Assembly (NCBI GenBank): GCA_017303995.1
Contig: JAFLBE010000001.1
Span: 124,001-188,000 of the forward strand
Source: Bacteroidota bacterium
GTDB lineage: Bacteria > Bacteroidota > JABWAT01
Direction: 5' to 3'
DNA length: 64,000 nt
Shown here piece by piece: positions 24,296 through 33,817 of the stretch. The notes under the pieces were generated by a model that worked only from the letters and a program-made list of their open reading frames with translations, did not search any database and was not told where the DNA came from. Numbering within the stretch: the first letter of the stretch is position 1; every line of letters begins with the position of its first letter. A program made the translations under genes and the position numbers.

Positions 24296-26431
24296 ATGAA
24301 AAAATGGTTTTTGCTTCTTGTTTTATTTTACCTGTCCGGATTTGTTTTCGGCCAGACGAAAATGATCAGCATGGAGGATATCGCCTTCAGTAAAATCCGG
24401 CCGGAAACCCTTCGGCAATTTCAATGGATTCCTGGTTCAGAAATTTTCAGCTATAGTGATCCAGTTTCAAATGATCTCACGATTTCTGGTGGAAGGGAAA
24501 CCCAAAAAGGTAACTCATTAACATTGAATGAATTAAATCAATGGCTTAGAAGTTCTGGTTTGCCGGAGGTTAAAAGTTTCCCAACCATAAAATGGATCGA
24601 TCAGGATAAATTCTGGTTTATGCACGGAAAGAATCTCGTAATCGCCGATATCGGTAAGAAATCAGCAATTTCACATATTCAGTTTTCTGATGATGCAGAG
24701 AGAATAGAAGTTGCCGCTGACCTGAAGTCTGCTTTTAATCTGGGAAACGATTTATATTTTTCAACATCCGGTTCATCCAGAATTCTGATAGCTAAAAGTG
24801 AAAACCCTGATGTCATATATGGTCAGGACGTTCATCAACGGGAATTTGGAATTGAAAAGGGACTTTTCTGGTCTCCGGAAGGGAAATTACTGGCTTTTTA
24901 CCGTTCGGATAATTCGGGGGTTACAAAATACCCGTACGTAGATTTTACTACCCGGCCCGCAACATCGATTCCTGCTATTTACCCGATGGCCGGAATGAAT
25001 AATCAGGTTGTCTCGATCGGGATTTTCAACCCCGAAACGAAAAAGACGGTTTATCTGAAAACAGGTGAGCCGGCAGATCAATATCTCACCAATATTACCT
25101 GGAGTCCAGACAGCAAATGGGTTTGGGTCGCACATGTGAATCGTGATCAAAACAAAATGAAATTGGTTCGTTATCATTCCGAAACGGGTGAACCTGATGG
25201 TGTAATAGTTGAAGAAACAGATTCATCTTGGGTGGAACCTACAACCGGTCCTTTATTTGTTCCCGGAAAATCGGGGAATTTTCTCTGGCTTTCCAAGAGG
25301 AACGGATGGCGACATCTTTATCTGTATGAGCAAAGTGGTAAATTGGTAAAACAAATCACTTCAGGAGAATGGGATGTAATCGAAACAGAGGGGTTTGATG
25401 ATGCAGGCCGGATTTACTTTATTTCGACAGGTGAAAACCCAACCGAAAGGCATCTTTACCGAACAGGTTTAAAATCAAACGGAATTGAAAAACTGACTGA
25501 AGAAAAGGGAACCCACCAGATTATTCTTTCATCAACCGGGAAATATTTTATCGATTATTTTAACAGTCTGGAAGTTCCAAATTCGATCAGATTGGTTGAA
25601 TCCGGCAAAAAAATCGTAAAAACTTTTTTAAATGCTTCTGATCCGCTTGTAAATTTCCAATCAGGTGAAACCAAACTTTTTTCCTTCACAGGACCGGACA
25701 GTACCGTACTTTTTGGCCGGATTATAACTCCAAAAGAAATGAATCCTGATCAGAAATATCCGGTCATTCTTTATGTTTACGGCGGACCCCATTCCCAGCA
25801 GGTTACAGAATCCTGGCCGACAGGACCCTACAATCTTTGGTTTCATCACATGGCTTCAAAGGGGTTTATTGTTCTGACAGTTGATAACCGGGGTACACAA
25901 AACAGGGGTAAGGTTTTTGAACAGAAAATTTTCAGGAAACTGGGTACTTTGGAAATGGAAGATCAGCTTTCCGGATTGAATTATTTATTCAGTAACTATC
26001 CGAATGCAGATCGGGCACGGGTGGGTGTTTTCGGGTGGAGTTATGGTGGGTTTCTTACCACATCACTGATGACAAGAATGCCATCCTCGTTCAAAGTTGG
26101 AGTTGCCGGGGCACCGGTGATTGACTGGAAGTATTATGAAACGGTCTATACAGAAAGATATATGGATAGTCCGGAGCAAAATCCAGCTGGTTTCTCAACT
26201 GCCAATCTGATAAACTATGTGCCAAATCTGAAGGGTAAACTGCTCATTATTCAAGGTACTTCTGACCCGATAGTCATGTGGCAGCACAGCCTGTTATTTG
26301 TAAAAGAGGCGGCTTCTACCAACACGCCGCTTGACTATTTTGTCTATCCGGGGCATTTACACGGCATAGCTGGAAAAGACCGCATCCATCTTTGGACAAA
26401 AATTACCACCTACTTTCTTGATAATTTATAA
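24296..26431 (+). CDS. S9B dipeptidyl-peptidase-IV-like serine peptidase
   Basis: A 711-residue exported peptidase with a signal peptide (MKKWFLLLVLFYLSGFVFGQ). The DPP-IV beta-propeller region spans about residues 25-460 and includes KGLFWSPEGKLLAFYRSDNS. The alpha/beta-hydrolase domain has VYGGPHSQQV, DNRGTQNRG, GVFGWSYGGFLT (nucleophile serine), GTSDPIVMWQHS (aspartate) and YPGHLHGIAGK (histidine). It cleaves Xaa-Pro dipeptides in the periplasm. It converges on the hybrid kinase gene, with the two coding ends overlapping by 6 bp. Confidence 0.9.
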   Translation: MKKWFLLLVLFYLSGFVFGQTKMISMEDIAFSKIRPETLRQFQWIPGSEIFSYSDPVSNDLTISGGRETQKGNSLTLNELNQWLRSSGLPEVKSFPTIKWIDQDKFWFMHGKNLVIADIGKKSAISHIQFSDDAERIEVAADLKSAFNLGNDLYFSTSGSSRILIAKSENPDVIYGQDVHQREFGIEKGLFWSPEGKLLAFYRSDNSGVTKYPYVDFTTRPATSIPAIYPMAGMNNQVVSIGIFNPETKKTVYLKTGEPADQYLTNITWSPDSKWVWVAHVNRDQNKMKLVRYHSETGEPDGVIVEETDSSWVEPTTGPLFVPGKSGNFLWLSKRNGWRHLYLYEQSGKLVKQITSGEWDVIETEGFDDAGRIYFISTGENPTERHLYRTGLKSNGIEKLTEEKGTHQIILSSTGKYFIDYFNSLEVPNSIRLVESGKKIVKTFLNASDPLVNFQSGETKLFSFTGPDSTVLFGRIITPKEMNPDQKYPVILYVYGGPHSQQVTESWPTGPYNLWFHHMASKGFIVLTVDNRGTQNRGKVFEQKIFRKLGTLEMEDQLSGLNYLFSNYPNADRARVGVFGWSYGGFLTTSLMTRMPSSFKVGVAGAPVIDWKYYETVYTERYMDSPEQNPAGFSTANLINYVPNLKGKLLIIQGTSDPIVMWQHSLLFVKEAASTNTPLDYFVYPGHLHGIAGKDRIHLWTKITTYFLDNL

Positions 26432-29400
26432 AGAGTTTCGGGGAAGTTCAACAATGAAAGTAGCACCGGCTCCCGGTAAACTTTCAACGGTAATCGTTCC
26501 ATGGTGAAGCTCAGCGAATTCCTTTACGATTGAAAGTCCCAAACCGGTTGAGATTTCTCCTCCGGTAGGTTGGGCAGAAAGTCTCTGGAATCGTCTGAAC
26601 ATTTTCAGTTTATCGTCTTCAGTAAGACCTGGTCCTTCATCTTCAACTTCAATACGAACCGATTTTTCGTCACCGGCAAGTAAAATCGAGATTTTTTTCC
26701 CGGGTGGTGAGTACTTTATTGCATTGCTGAGCAGATTATCAACCATTTTCCTGAGTTTATCTTCGTCACCATGAACCGGTGATTCTGAAAAGGAATCCAT
26801 TTTAAAATCAACAACTTGTTCTTTCCGGGTTGCCATGGGTTCATTTTGGGAGATAACCTGTGTGATCAGTTCCTTGAGATTAACCGGAACAATATTCATT
26901 GACAAGGCTTCATTGTCAACAACAGAACTATCCAGCAATTCTTTGATTGATGAAAGCATCCGGTCAGCCGATTTACTGATTTTATTGAGTTTGGGATTTA
27001 ACTCCGAATTTTCAGGCAGGCGAGATTCAATCAACTCAACATAACCAATAATTGAATGAAGCGGATTTCTTAAATCGTGAGCTGCAATACTGAGCAATTT
27101 GGATTTTAATGAATCTGCCTTTTTCAGGGCATCAACAACCGATTCCAGTTCATGATTCATTTTCCTGAGTTGATTCTCCTGCTGCCTGAGTTGAATCAGG
27201 TTTTTTACCCGTGCCAGTAATTCCTTAGTGTAAAACGGCTTGAACATATAATCATCAGCACCAATTTCGAGTCCTTCTGCTTTCATATCACCGCTGGCCT
27301 TTGCCGTTAGTAGAATTACCGGTAAATGTTTCAGCTTTTCGTGAACCCTGATTCGTCTGATAAATTCGTATCCATCCATAACCGGCATCATGATATCAGC
27401 AATCACAAGTGTTGGTGGTGTTTTTTCTGCTTTTTCAAGGCCATCTTGCCCGTTTTCAGCTTCAATAACCTGATACTGTTCTTCAAGAATTGCCCTTACA
27501 TAACTTCTGATATCCCGGTTATCATCAATGATGAGAACTGTAAAAGTTTTAGGTGAACCGGCAGGCAGAAAGTTAAAATCAGATAGTTCAATATTGTCAC
27601 TGAGTTCCATCAATTCTGTTTTTGCCCGGTCAATAAATGCCTGAATCCGTTCTGGTTCCTCATCCCGTATTTCATCAGTGGCATAAGATTCTGCCGAAAC
27701 CGGAATCCAAAATGTAAATTCACTTCCCCTGTTTAATTCACTTTTTACATGAATTTCACCATGATGGTAATGAATGAGATCCTTCACCAGAGAAAGCCCG
27801 ATTCCGGTACTGTTTTGTCCGCCGGGCAAGTTGTGGTCAGAGTGGAAAAACCGCTCAAAAATATGTGGTAAATCTTCCGGTTTTATTCCCGTTCCGGTAT
27901 CTGAAACAGAAAACTCTGCTAAAGGTGCGCCCGTTTCAGGATGGCTTACTTTTTTTAATTTAATTGATACCCGGCCACCTTCTGGTGTGAATTTAAAGGA
28001 ATTGGATAAAAGATTGGAAAGAATTTTTTCAACTTTATCCATGTCAATCAGACCAAAAAGTGTCCTTTCTGATGAGATAAAGTCATAGCGAATGTGTTTT
28101 TCTACCGACCAGGGATGAAATAATTCATAGATTTCTTTTACAAACACAACAATATTCTGTTCCTGAACAGAAATCCGGAACTGACCCGAATCAATTCTGG
28201 AGATTTCAAGTAATTGGTTGATGAGTCTAAGCAGTCGCCTTGAATTTCTGAGTACGATTTCAAGCTGATGTTTCATTTGCGGACCAACCGAACCAAACTT
28301 ACCTTCAAGCGCACTTTCAACCGGACCAATTGTCAGGGTTAGAGGTGTGCGGAATTCATGTGAAATATTTGCGAAAAAGCGGGTTTTGGCTTGATCCATT
28401 TCAACAAGTTTTTGTTCATGAAGAGTCAGACTTTCCATGGCAGATTGTGCAATTTCTCTCTGGATTTCAGCTTCATTTCGTGCTTTTTCAGTTTCGTTTA
28501 AAGCTTGTTCGGTTTTTTCTTTTTCAGTGACCAGACTTAGCGTACGTTCTTCAATGAGTTTTTCAAGCGTTATTTGCCGCTGGGTTAATAAGTTAAACCG
28601 CCTTTTTTGGATACCGGCAACCAGGAAAAAGATCAGACCGGTAAGTGTAACAAAGTAAACAACTATAAGTAGGGGCGATGAATACCAGGGCGGGATGACC
28701 GTGAACGTAAATTCTTCAGGCTCACTCCAGAAATGGCCAGATTTAATTGCTCTGATCTGAAAAGTATAAGTTCCGATGCTCAGTCCGGGAAATTGAACCA
28801 ATTTTTGGGATGAAGGGGCAGACCACTCTGACTGATAACCCACTAGTCTGCTTTGAAACTGGATAAATTCAGCAGGGTAAGTTACTGAATAAAATCCAGC
28901 TGTGAATGGGGTTTCAGTTTTTAATTCTGGGTCACCGGGTAAGTTGGGTAGTAATTCATCATTACCAAACCGGATCGTTGAAAGTCTGGGCGTTGCTGTT
29001 GTACCAAGAGGTTCAATCCGACCTTGCCAGAAAGCCAGTCCTTTGGCAGATCCCACCCATAACCGTGAGTTTTTATCAAAAGCAATTGCCTTATGGGTAA
29101 TGGTTGTATTGCTCAGTCCGTCGGTTTTTGAGAAATAGGATGCTTTTTTCCCTTGAAGACAAATAATTCCGGTTTCGCAGCCGATCCATAACTGTCCGAA
29201 ACGGTCAAAACCCAGTGCTTTAATATCAGGAATGCCAAATTCGTTTACTGCTCTTTCCTGCGTCAGATTTCCATTTTCAAGTAAAAAAAGACCGTTAGAT
29301 GCACCAATCCAATAACGTAACGAATCGGCTTTTATAATCACTCTGATGAATTCGGGATCTGGTGTTCCAATGGCTAGTTTGAACTCAACCGGTTTGAAGC

Positions 29401-30886
29401 AATTTTCCTTTTGGTCATATTGGTGAAGAGTAGACTTTCGTTTGCCTGCTGAGTAGAATAATTGATCATCATTTCCTGACAAAACAAAATTAATTGTGGG
29501 GAGAACTCCTTTTTCAGTGCCGTAGGCTTCGATGTTGGAAGTCGAATCAATTCGGTAAATTCGGTTATCACCTTCACCATGAGCCCATAGTCGGTTCCGC
29601 TTATCAATGGTAAGTGTATTAAAACGATAAGCTGTTTCAGGGAGTGGAATTTTGGTCACAGCATTGTTTTGATGACGTTCAAGAGAACCATCCCGATACG
29701 AAACCCAAATGATTCCGGCATTGGTTTCAATATCGTAAATCGATTTATTCCCGGTTTTAATGGCTGTTGTAACCGAAACACGTTCATTCAAATTTTCAAC
29801 GAAATAGATTCCTTCCTGGTCACAAACTAAAAGCCTTCCATCGTTGAAATTTTTCACATTCCTGATGAATAGTTTTTTATTGTTTAGTTCACTCCAATCA
29901 AAAAAAGTCTCATAGGCTGCTACAATGCCGTCATCAGTTGATGACCATATCATATTTTCGTCATCAATCGTGATTGAAGAAATATTTGAAAACGGATAAT
30001 CATTTACTTTGACCGGATTTTTCAGATTGTTCAGTTTCATCCTGTAAAGGCCATTCTGAAAAGTGCCCAGGTAAAGTGTTCCGTACCGGTTTATTGCAAT
30101 GGATGATATTTGAGACAGATTGTTTAATTTAATGAGTTTTGACGAAATGATGTTGGCTTGCGGAATAAATTGGAATAGACCAATAGAGGTCCCGATCAGA
30201 AAAGTAGAATCAGGCAAAATTGAAAGTGCATTTATTTCTGGCCTGGGATTGTCTCTGAAAAAGGGCAACAGAATAAACGTGTCAGACTGTTTATCCAGGT
30301 AAAACAAACCACCTTTCCAGGAAGAAACAATGAGCCTGCGGTATTTATCTTCTGCATAAAGAAATGAACGGTTGTAGCTATCGGTATGAAACTGAAGGTC
30401 AAATTTGTACTTTTTCAGCTTGGAACCAGCTACTCGTGAAATTCCAGTTTTTTCTGAGATCCAAAGTGTACCAGAAAAGTCCTGAAACATACTTTTAGGA
30501 TAGGCGGCAGTTGTGTCTGAATCTGTTTCTGAGCCCGGCCAAATCAATTCAAATTTTTTATTCTCATTAATTATTCCGATTCCCATATCCGTGATACAGT
30601 ACAAAGAATTATCACCAGATAAAAAAATGTCTTTCACATAATGACTTGGAAGGTCTTCAATAATGGTTCTGAACCGGATCCCATCAAAAAATACGAGACC
30701 GCCATCGGTTGCGATCCAAATCAGACCCTGCCGGTCTTTCACCACTTTTTTTGTTAGGTTACTCGCTAACCCTTTGTCTGAATCGTAGATATTGAAATTG
30801 AATTTCTGCGGAAAGGCAGAGAAAGGAAGAAAAAGCAGAAGGAAAATCAGTAGATTTATGATTTTCAGGAAATAGTTTGAAGCCAT
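26426..30886 (-). CDS. Hybrid two-component sensor with two histidine-kinase modules and a central receiver
   Basis: This 1486-residue protein has a signal peptide, then about 630 residues of periplasmic Reg_prop/two-bladed-propeller repeats (GLIWIATDGGLVFFDG, GTLWISEKTGISR, QLWIGCETGIICL, RLWVGSAKGLAFW). A Y_Y_Y domain follows (about 660-735), then one transmembrane helix (about 740-760) and a coiled coil. Kinase 1 has ISHEFRTPLT with H at about 843, plus NLLSNSFKFTPEG, SDTGTGIKPEDL and GIGLSLVK. The receiver has TVLIIDDNRDI with phospho-Asp at about 1164. Kinase 2 has AAHDLRNPLH with H at about 1270, NLLSNAIKYSPPG and GLGLSIVKEF. The usual AraC-type HTH of Bacteroidota hybrid sensors is missing; a second kinase core takes its place. 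Confidence 0.9.
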   Translation of the reverse strand: MASNYFLKIINLLIFLLLFLPFSAFPQKFNFNIYDSDKGLASNLTKKVVKDRQGLIWIATDGGLVFFDGIRFRTIIEDLPSHYVKDIFLSGDNSLYCITDMGIGIINENKKFELIWPGSETDSDTTAAYPKSMFQDFSGTLWISEKTGISRVAGSKLKKYKFDLQFHTDSYNRSFLYAEDKYRRLIVSSWKGGLFYLDKQSDTFILLPFFRDNPRPEINALSILPDSTFLIGTSIGLFQFIPQANIISSKLIKLNNLSQISSIAINRYGTLYLGTFQNGLYRMKLNNLKNPVKVNDYPFSNISSITIDDENMIWSSTDDGIVAAYETFFDWSELNNKKLFIRNVKNFNDGRLLVCDQEGIYFVENLNERVSVTTAIKTGNKSIYDIETNAGIIWVSYRDGSLERHQNNAVTKIPLPETAYRFNTLTIDKRNRLWAHGEGDNRIYRIDSTSNIEAYGTEKGVLPTINFVLSGNDDQLFYSAGKRKSTLHQYDQKENCFKPVEFKLAIGTPDPEFIRVIIKADSLRYWIGASNGLFLLENGNLTQERAVNEFGIPDIKALGFDRFGQLWIGCETGIICLQGKKASYFSKTDGLSNTTITHKAIAFDKNSRLWVGSAKGLAFWQGRIEPLGTTATPRLSTIRFGNDELLPNLPGDPELKTETPFTAGFYSVTYPAEFIQFQSRLVGYQSEWSAPSSQKLVQFPGLSIGTYTFQIRAIKSGHFWSEPEEFTFTVIPPWYSSPLLIVVYFVTLTGLIFFLVAGIQKRRFNLLTQRQITLEKLIEERTLSLVTEKEKTEQALNETEKARNEAEIQREIAQSAMESLTLHEQKLVEMDQAKTRFFANISHEFRTPLTLTIGPVESALEGKFGSVGPQMKHQLEIVLRNSRRLLRLINQLLEISRIDSGQFRISVQEQNIVVFVKEIYELFHPWSVEKHIRYDFISSERTLFGLIDMDKVEKILSNLLSNSFKFTPEGGRVSIKLKKVSHPETGAPLAEFSVSDTGTGIKPEDLPHIFERFFHSDHNLPGGQNSTGIGLSLVKDLIHYHHGEIHVKSELNRGSEFTFWIPVSAESYATDEIRDEEPERIQAFIDRAKTELMELSDNIELSDFNFLPAGSPKTFTVLIIDDNRDIRSYVRAILEEQYQVIEAENGQDGLEKAEKTPPTLVIADIMMPVMDGYEFIRRIRVHEKLKHLPVILLTAKASGDMKAEGLEIGADDYMFKPFYTKELLARVKNLIQLRQQENQLRKMNHELESVVDALKKADSLKSKLLSIAAHDLRNPLHSIIGYVELIESRLPENSELNPKLNKISKSADRMLSSIKELLDSSVVDNEALSMNIVPVNLKELITQVISQNEPMATRKEQVVDFKMDSFSESPVHGDEDKLRKMVDNLLSNAIKYSPPGKKISILLAGDEKSVRIEVEDEGPGLTEDDKLKMFRRFQRLSAQPTGGEISTGLGLSIVKEFAELHHGTITVESLPGAGATFIVELPRNSL

Positions 30887-31274
30887 AACCGTTCTTTCCC
30901 GGTTTAAAACTGATTGCAGAACCTGAAAAAGAATATTAGCTCTGCTTTTCTCTAAGTTAACTGAATAAATAACGGTCTACAAGAGGGAAAGGTGATAATC
31001 CATTGCAAAAATTGAATTTAATTTACATAAGTGTGTTTTTCTGAATGTTTAAAGTGGAATGAAGAGAGTTTTCGCTTTTGTTTGTTTCAAATCCACTTCC
31101 GCGCTGACAAAAATTAAATTTTTTCCTTTTGGTTCGATGTGGACATAAATGATGGATTATTAATAAATAACATCGTACCTTTCCATCTGAAATTAGGTTT
31201 CTGATTAATTTTGAATTATCGGATAAAACAGTTACGAATACTGTGCCTCTAATTCCATCCCGAAAGGAACAATT
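30887..31274. other. 388-bp divergent intergenic region, no gene
   Basis: It lies between the starts of the leftward kinase and the rightward T9SS protein and should hold both promoters. I see no clear TTG-N20-TAnnTTTG match; a TACCTTTC at about 31172 is the nearest -7-like box on the plus strand. An aaagga ribosome-binding site precedes the ATG at 31275. No repeats or RNA gene were recognised. Confidence 0.5.
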
Positions 31275-31973
31275 ATGAAAGTCTGGCTTCGTTTTTTATT
31301 GATTGGTATTTCCCTATTTCAAATTGGGAATGCCTACGCTCAACTTCAGGTTACTTTTTCAGCCGACACAACCCAAATCTGGGAAAAAAATGTAGGGCAA
31401 AGTTGTGCTGCTATGTTTACAAGTCTGGTTGAAACCCGAAATGATACGGTTTTTGTAACAGAGGTTGATACAGCCTTATTTCATGCAACCTGCTGGTGTT
31501 ATTATACCTTGCGTACAGACATTGTTGGTTTACTTCCAGGTGAATATATTGCCAGTGTTTCAAGAAAGAATAACAAACACGAATTGCCAGAATTTATCGG
31601 AACAATACCTTTTACTGTAACGTATGGTTCTGTTCAGAATTTAAGTGTGAAAGGAACCCAAAGCCGTTGCTATAGTTCCCCGCAAAGTGTTCATTATGGA
31701 GCATTGCCTTCTTCACCTTATCTTTTGAGCAATTACCCAAATCCGTTCAATCCGGTTACGCTCATTTCTTATACAGTTCCGGTTTCCGGCAACTTAAAAA
31801 TTGAAGTCTATGATGTTCAGGGTATTAAAGTGGCAACTGTGGTAGATCGTTTTGTATCTGCCGGCGACTATGAGGTTCCTTTTGATGCATTTGGATTAAG
31901 CAGTGGAATATATCTGCTCAGGATGACGAATTCTGAGACTTCTCTGGTTAATAAAATAACATTTCTGAAGTAA
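31275..31973 (+). CDS. Small T9SS-exported protein of unknown function
   Basis: This 232-residue protein has a signal peptide (MKVWLRFLLIGISLFQIGNA then YAQ). About 120 residues of an unrecognised beta-rich domain follow, with four cysteines (QSC, a CWC pair and SRC) that could form two disulfides. The C-terminus is a complete type A sorting domain: NYPNPFNPVTLISYTVPVSG, LKIEVYDVQG and SGIYLLRMTNSE. It should be secreted or attached to the cell surface. It is followed by its own terminator, so it is a single-gene unit. Confidence 0.82.
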   Translation: MKVWLRFLLIGISLFQIGNAYAQLQVTFSADTTQIWEKNVGQSCAAMFTSLVETRNDTVFVTEVDTALFHATCWCYYTLRTDIVGLLPGEYIASVSRKNNKHELPEFIGTIPFTVTYGSVQNLSVKGTQSRCYSSPQSVHYGALPSSPYLLSNYPNPFNPVTLISYTVPVSGNLKIEVYDVQGIKVATVVDRFVSAGDYEVPFDAFGLSSGIYLLRMTNSETSLVNKITFLK

Positions 31974-31988
31974 ATGATTTTTGAATGA

Positions 31989-32012
31989 AGGCCGGCTAAA
32001 AACCGGTCTTTT
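31989..32012 (+). terminator. Terminator after the small T9SS protein
   Basis: Stem ggccgg / ccggtc with a ctaaaaa loop followed by four T residues, 16 bases after the stop codon. Confidence 0.65.
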
Positions 32013-32053
32013 CATTTTGAACCAAAATTCAAATTCCCCTCTGAATTTCCCCC

Positions 32054-32084
32054 TTGTTTATAACTGACTTCTTCCCGAATTTTG
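32054..32084 (+). promoter_or_regulatory. Promoter of hutU
   Basis: TTG at 32054-32056, a 20-base spacer and GAATTTTG at 32077-32084, one mismatch to the consensus, 42 bases upstream of the ATG. Confidence 0.5.
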
Positions 32085-32126
32085 TCCTGACCAAATTCCT
32101 TTAATGAAATCCGGACCCAAAAAATC

Positions 32127-33770
32127 ATGCCGATCAAATCACCTCATGGAAATAAACTAACTTGCAAAGGCTGGCAACAGGAAGCAGCTTTGCGAATGTT
32201 GATGAATAACCTTGACCCCGAAGTTGCTGAACGACCCGAAGATCTGGTTGTTTATGGCGGAACAGGTAAAGCTGCAAGAAACTGGGATGCCTATTATGGA
32301 ATTGTAAAAGCACTTCAGGGACTCGAAAACGATGAAACGCTTCTCGTTCAATCAGGTAAACCTGTCGGCATTTTCAAAACCCATGAATTTTCTCCCCGTG
32401 TTTTAATCGCAAATTCAAATCTGGTTGGTAAATGGGCAGATTGGGAACACTTTAATGAACTGGAGAAAAAAGGTCTGATCATGTACGGTCAGATGACTGC
32501 TGGTTCCTGGATTTACATTGGAACGCAGGGTATTCTTCAGGGAACCTATGAAACCTTCGCCTCCCTTGCCAAAATTCATTTCGGGGGTTCACTTGCCGGA
32601 AAGTGGGTTGTGACAGCCGGCCTTGGCGGAATGGGTGGCGCTCAGCCTTTGGCAGCAACAATGAACGATGCAGCTTTTCTTGGTATTGATGTCGATATTA
32701 CCCGCATCCAGAAACGACTGGATACCGGCTATCTCGATAAAATGACCACTCATCTTGATGAGGCACTTGAATGGATTTTTGAGGCGAAAATTAATAAAAC
32801 CGGACTTTCTGTCGGTTTGGTTGGAAATGCTGCAGATGTTCTTCCCGAACTCCTTCGCAGAAATCTGGTCCCCGATGTTTTAACCGATCAGACCAGTGCT
32901 CACGACGAACTGAATGGTTACATTCCTAACCATTATTCTTTTGAAAATGCACTTCACCTTCGAATCTCCGATCCACAAAAATACATACAGGAATCAATCA
33001 GAACGATGGGTGACCACGTATCGGCCATGCTTGAGCTGAAATCACGCGGCGCAATCACTTTTGATTACGGAAATAATATCCGGGCTCAGGCAGTAAAGGC
33101 AGGTGTTTCGGAAGCTTTTGAAATCAAAGGATTTGTACCCGAATACATCAGACCTCTTTTTTGCGAAGGAAAAGGTCCGTTTCGCTGGGCCGTACTCTCT
33201 GGCGATCCCGAAGATTTACGGGTGACTGATCAGGCGGTTCTTGATACCTTCCCTGATGATAGCCACCTTCATAAGTGGATTAAAATGGCACAGGAACGGG
33301 TTAAGTTCCAGGGACTTCCTGCAAGAATTTGCTGGTTAGGTTATGGTGAACGGGCTAAACTCGGGCTTGTTTTTAATGAATTGGTCAGAACTGGAAAAGT
33401 AAGTGCCCCGATTGTCATCGGCCGTGACCATCTTGACTGCGGGTCTGTAGCATCGCCAAACCGGGAAACAGAAGCCATGAAAGATGGTTCTGATGCCATT
33501 GCCGACTGGGCAATTCTAAACGCACTCGTCAATACAGCAGCGGGTGCTTCGTGGGTTTCATTTCATCATGGTGGTGGTGTTGGTATGGGCTATTCGCTCC
33601 ATGCCGGAATGGTTGTCGTTGCTGACGGAACTGAAATGATGAAAGACCGGCTGCAAAGAGTTTTGACTTCAGACCCGGGAATGGGCGTCATCCGTCATGC
33701 TGATGCCGGGTATGAAATTGCAATTAAAGTTGCTGAAGAACAGGGAATTAGAATTCCAATGAAAGAATAA
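32127..33770 (+). CDS. hutU: Urocanate hydratase
   Basis: A 547-residue full-length urocanase. Recognisable blocks are [80 protein letters not shown] and [18 protein letters not shown]. It converts urocanate to 4-imidazolone-5-propionate using tightly bound NAD+ in histidine breakdown. hutH, hutI and the formimidoyl-glutamate enzymes are not adjacent, so the pathway is split or partial in this organism. The gene has its own promoter, and GH13 follows 47 bp later without an obvious terminator. Confidence 0.96.
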   Translation: MPIKSPHGNKLTCKGWQQEAALRMLMNNLDPEVAERPEDLVVYGGTGKAARNWDAYYGIVKALQGLENDETLLVQSGKPVGIFKTHEFSPRVLIANSNLVGKWADWEHFNELEKKGLIMYGQMTAGSWIYIGTQGILQGTYETFASLAKIHFGGSLAGKWVVTAGLGGMGGAQPLAATMNDAAFLGIDVDITRIQKRLDTGYLDKMTTHLDEALEWIFEAKINKTGLSVGLVGNAADVLPELLRRNLVPDVLTDQTSAHDELNGYIPNHYSFENALHLRISDPQKYIQESIRTMGDHVSAMLELKSRGAITFDYGNNIRAQAVKAGVSEAFEIKGFVPEYIRPLFCEGKGPFRWAVLSGDPEDLRVTDQAVLDTFPDDSHLHKWIKMAQERVKFQGLPARICWLGYGERAKLGLVFNELVRTGKVSAPIVIGRDHLDCGSVASPNRETEAMKDGSDAIADWAILNALVNTAAGASWVSFHHGGGVGMGYSLHAGMVVVADGTEMMKDRLQRVLTSDPGMGVIRHADAGYEIAIKVAEEQGIRIPMKE

Positions 33771-33817
33771 TGGTAACTCAGAATCGAAATAATTGAAATA
33801 AAATAAGGGATCTGATC

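Noticed and set aside
26835-29138. Rightward open frames inside the kinase region
   Set aside because: They are antisense shadows; the leftward frame contains all kinase and receiver motifs.
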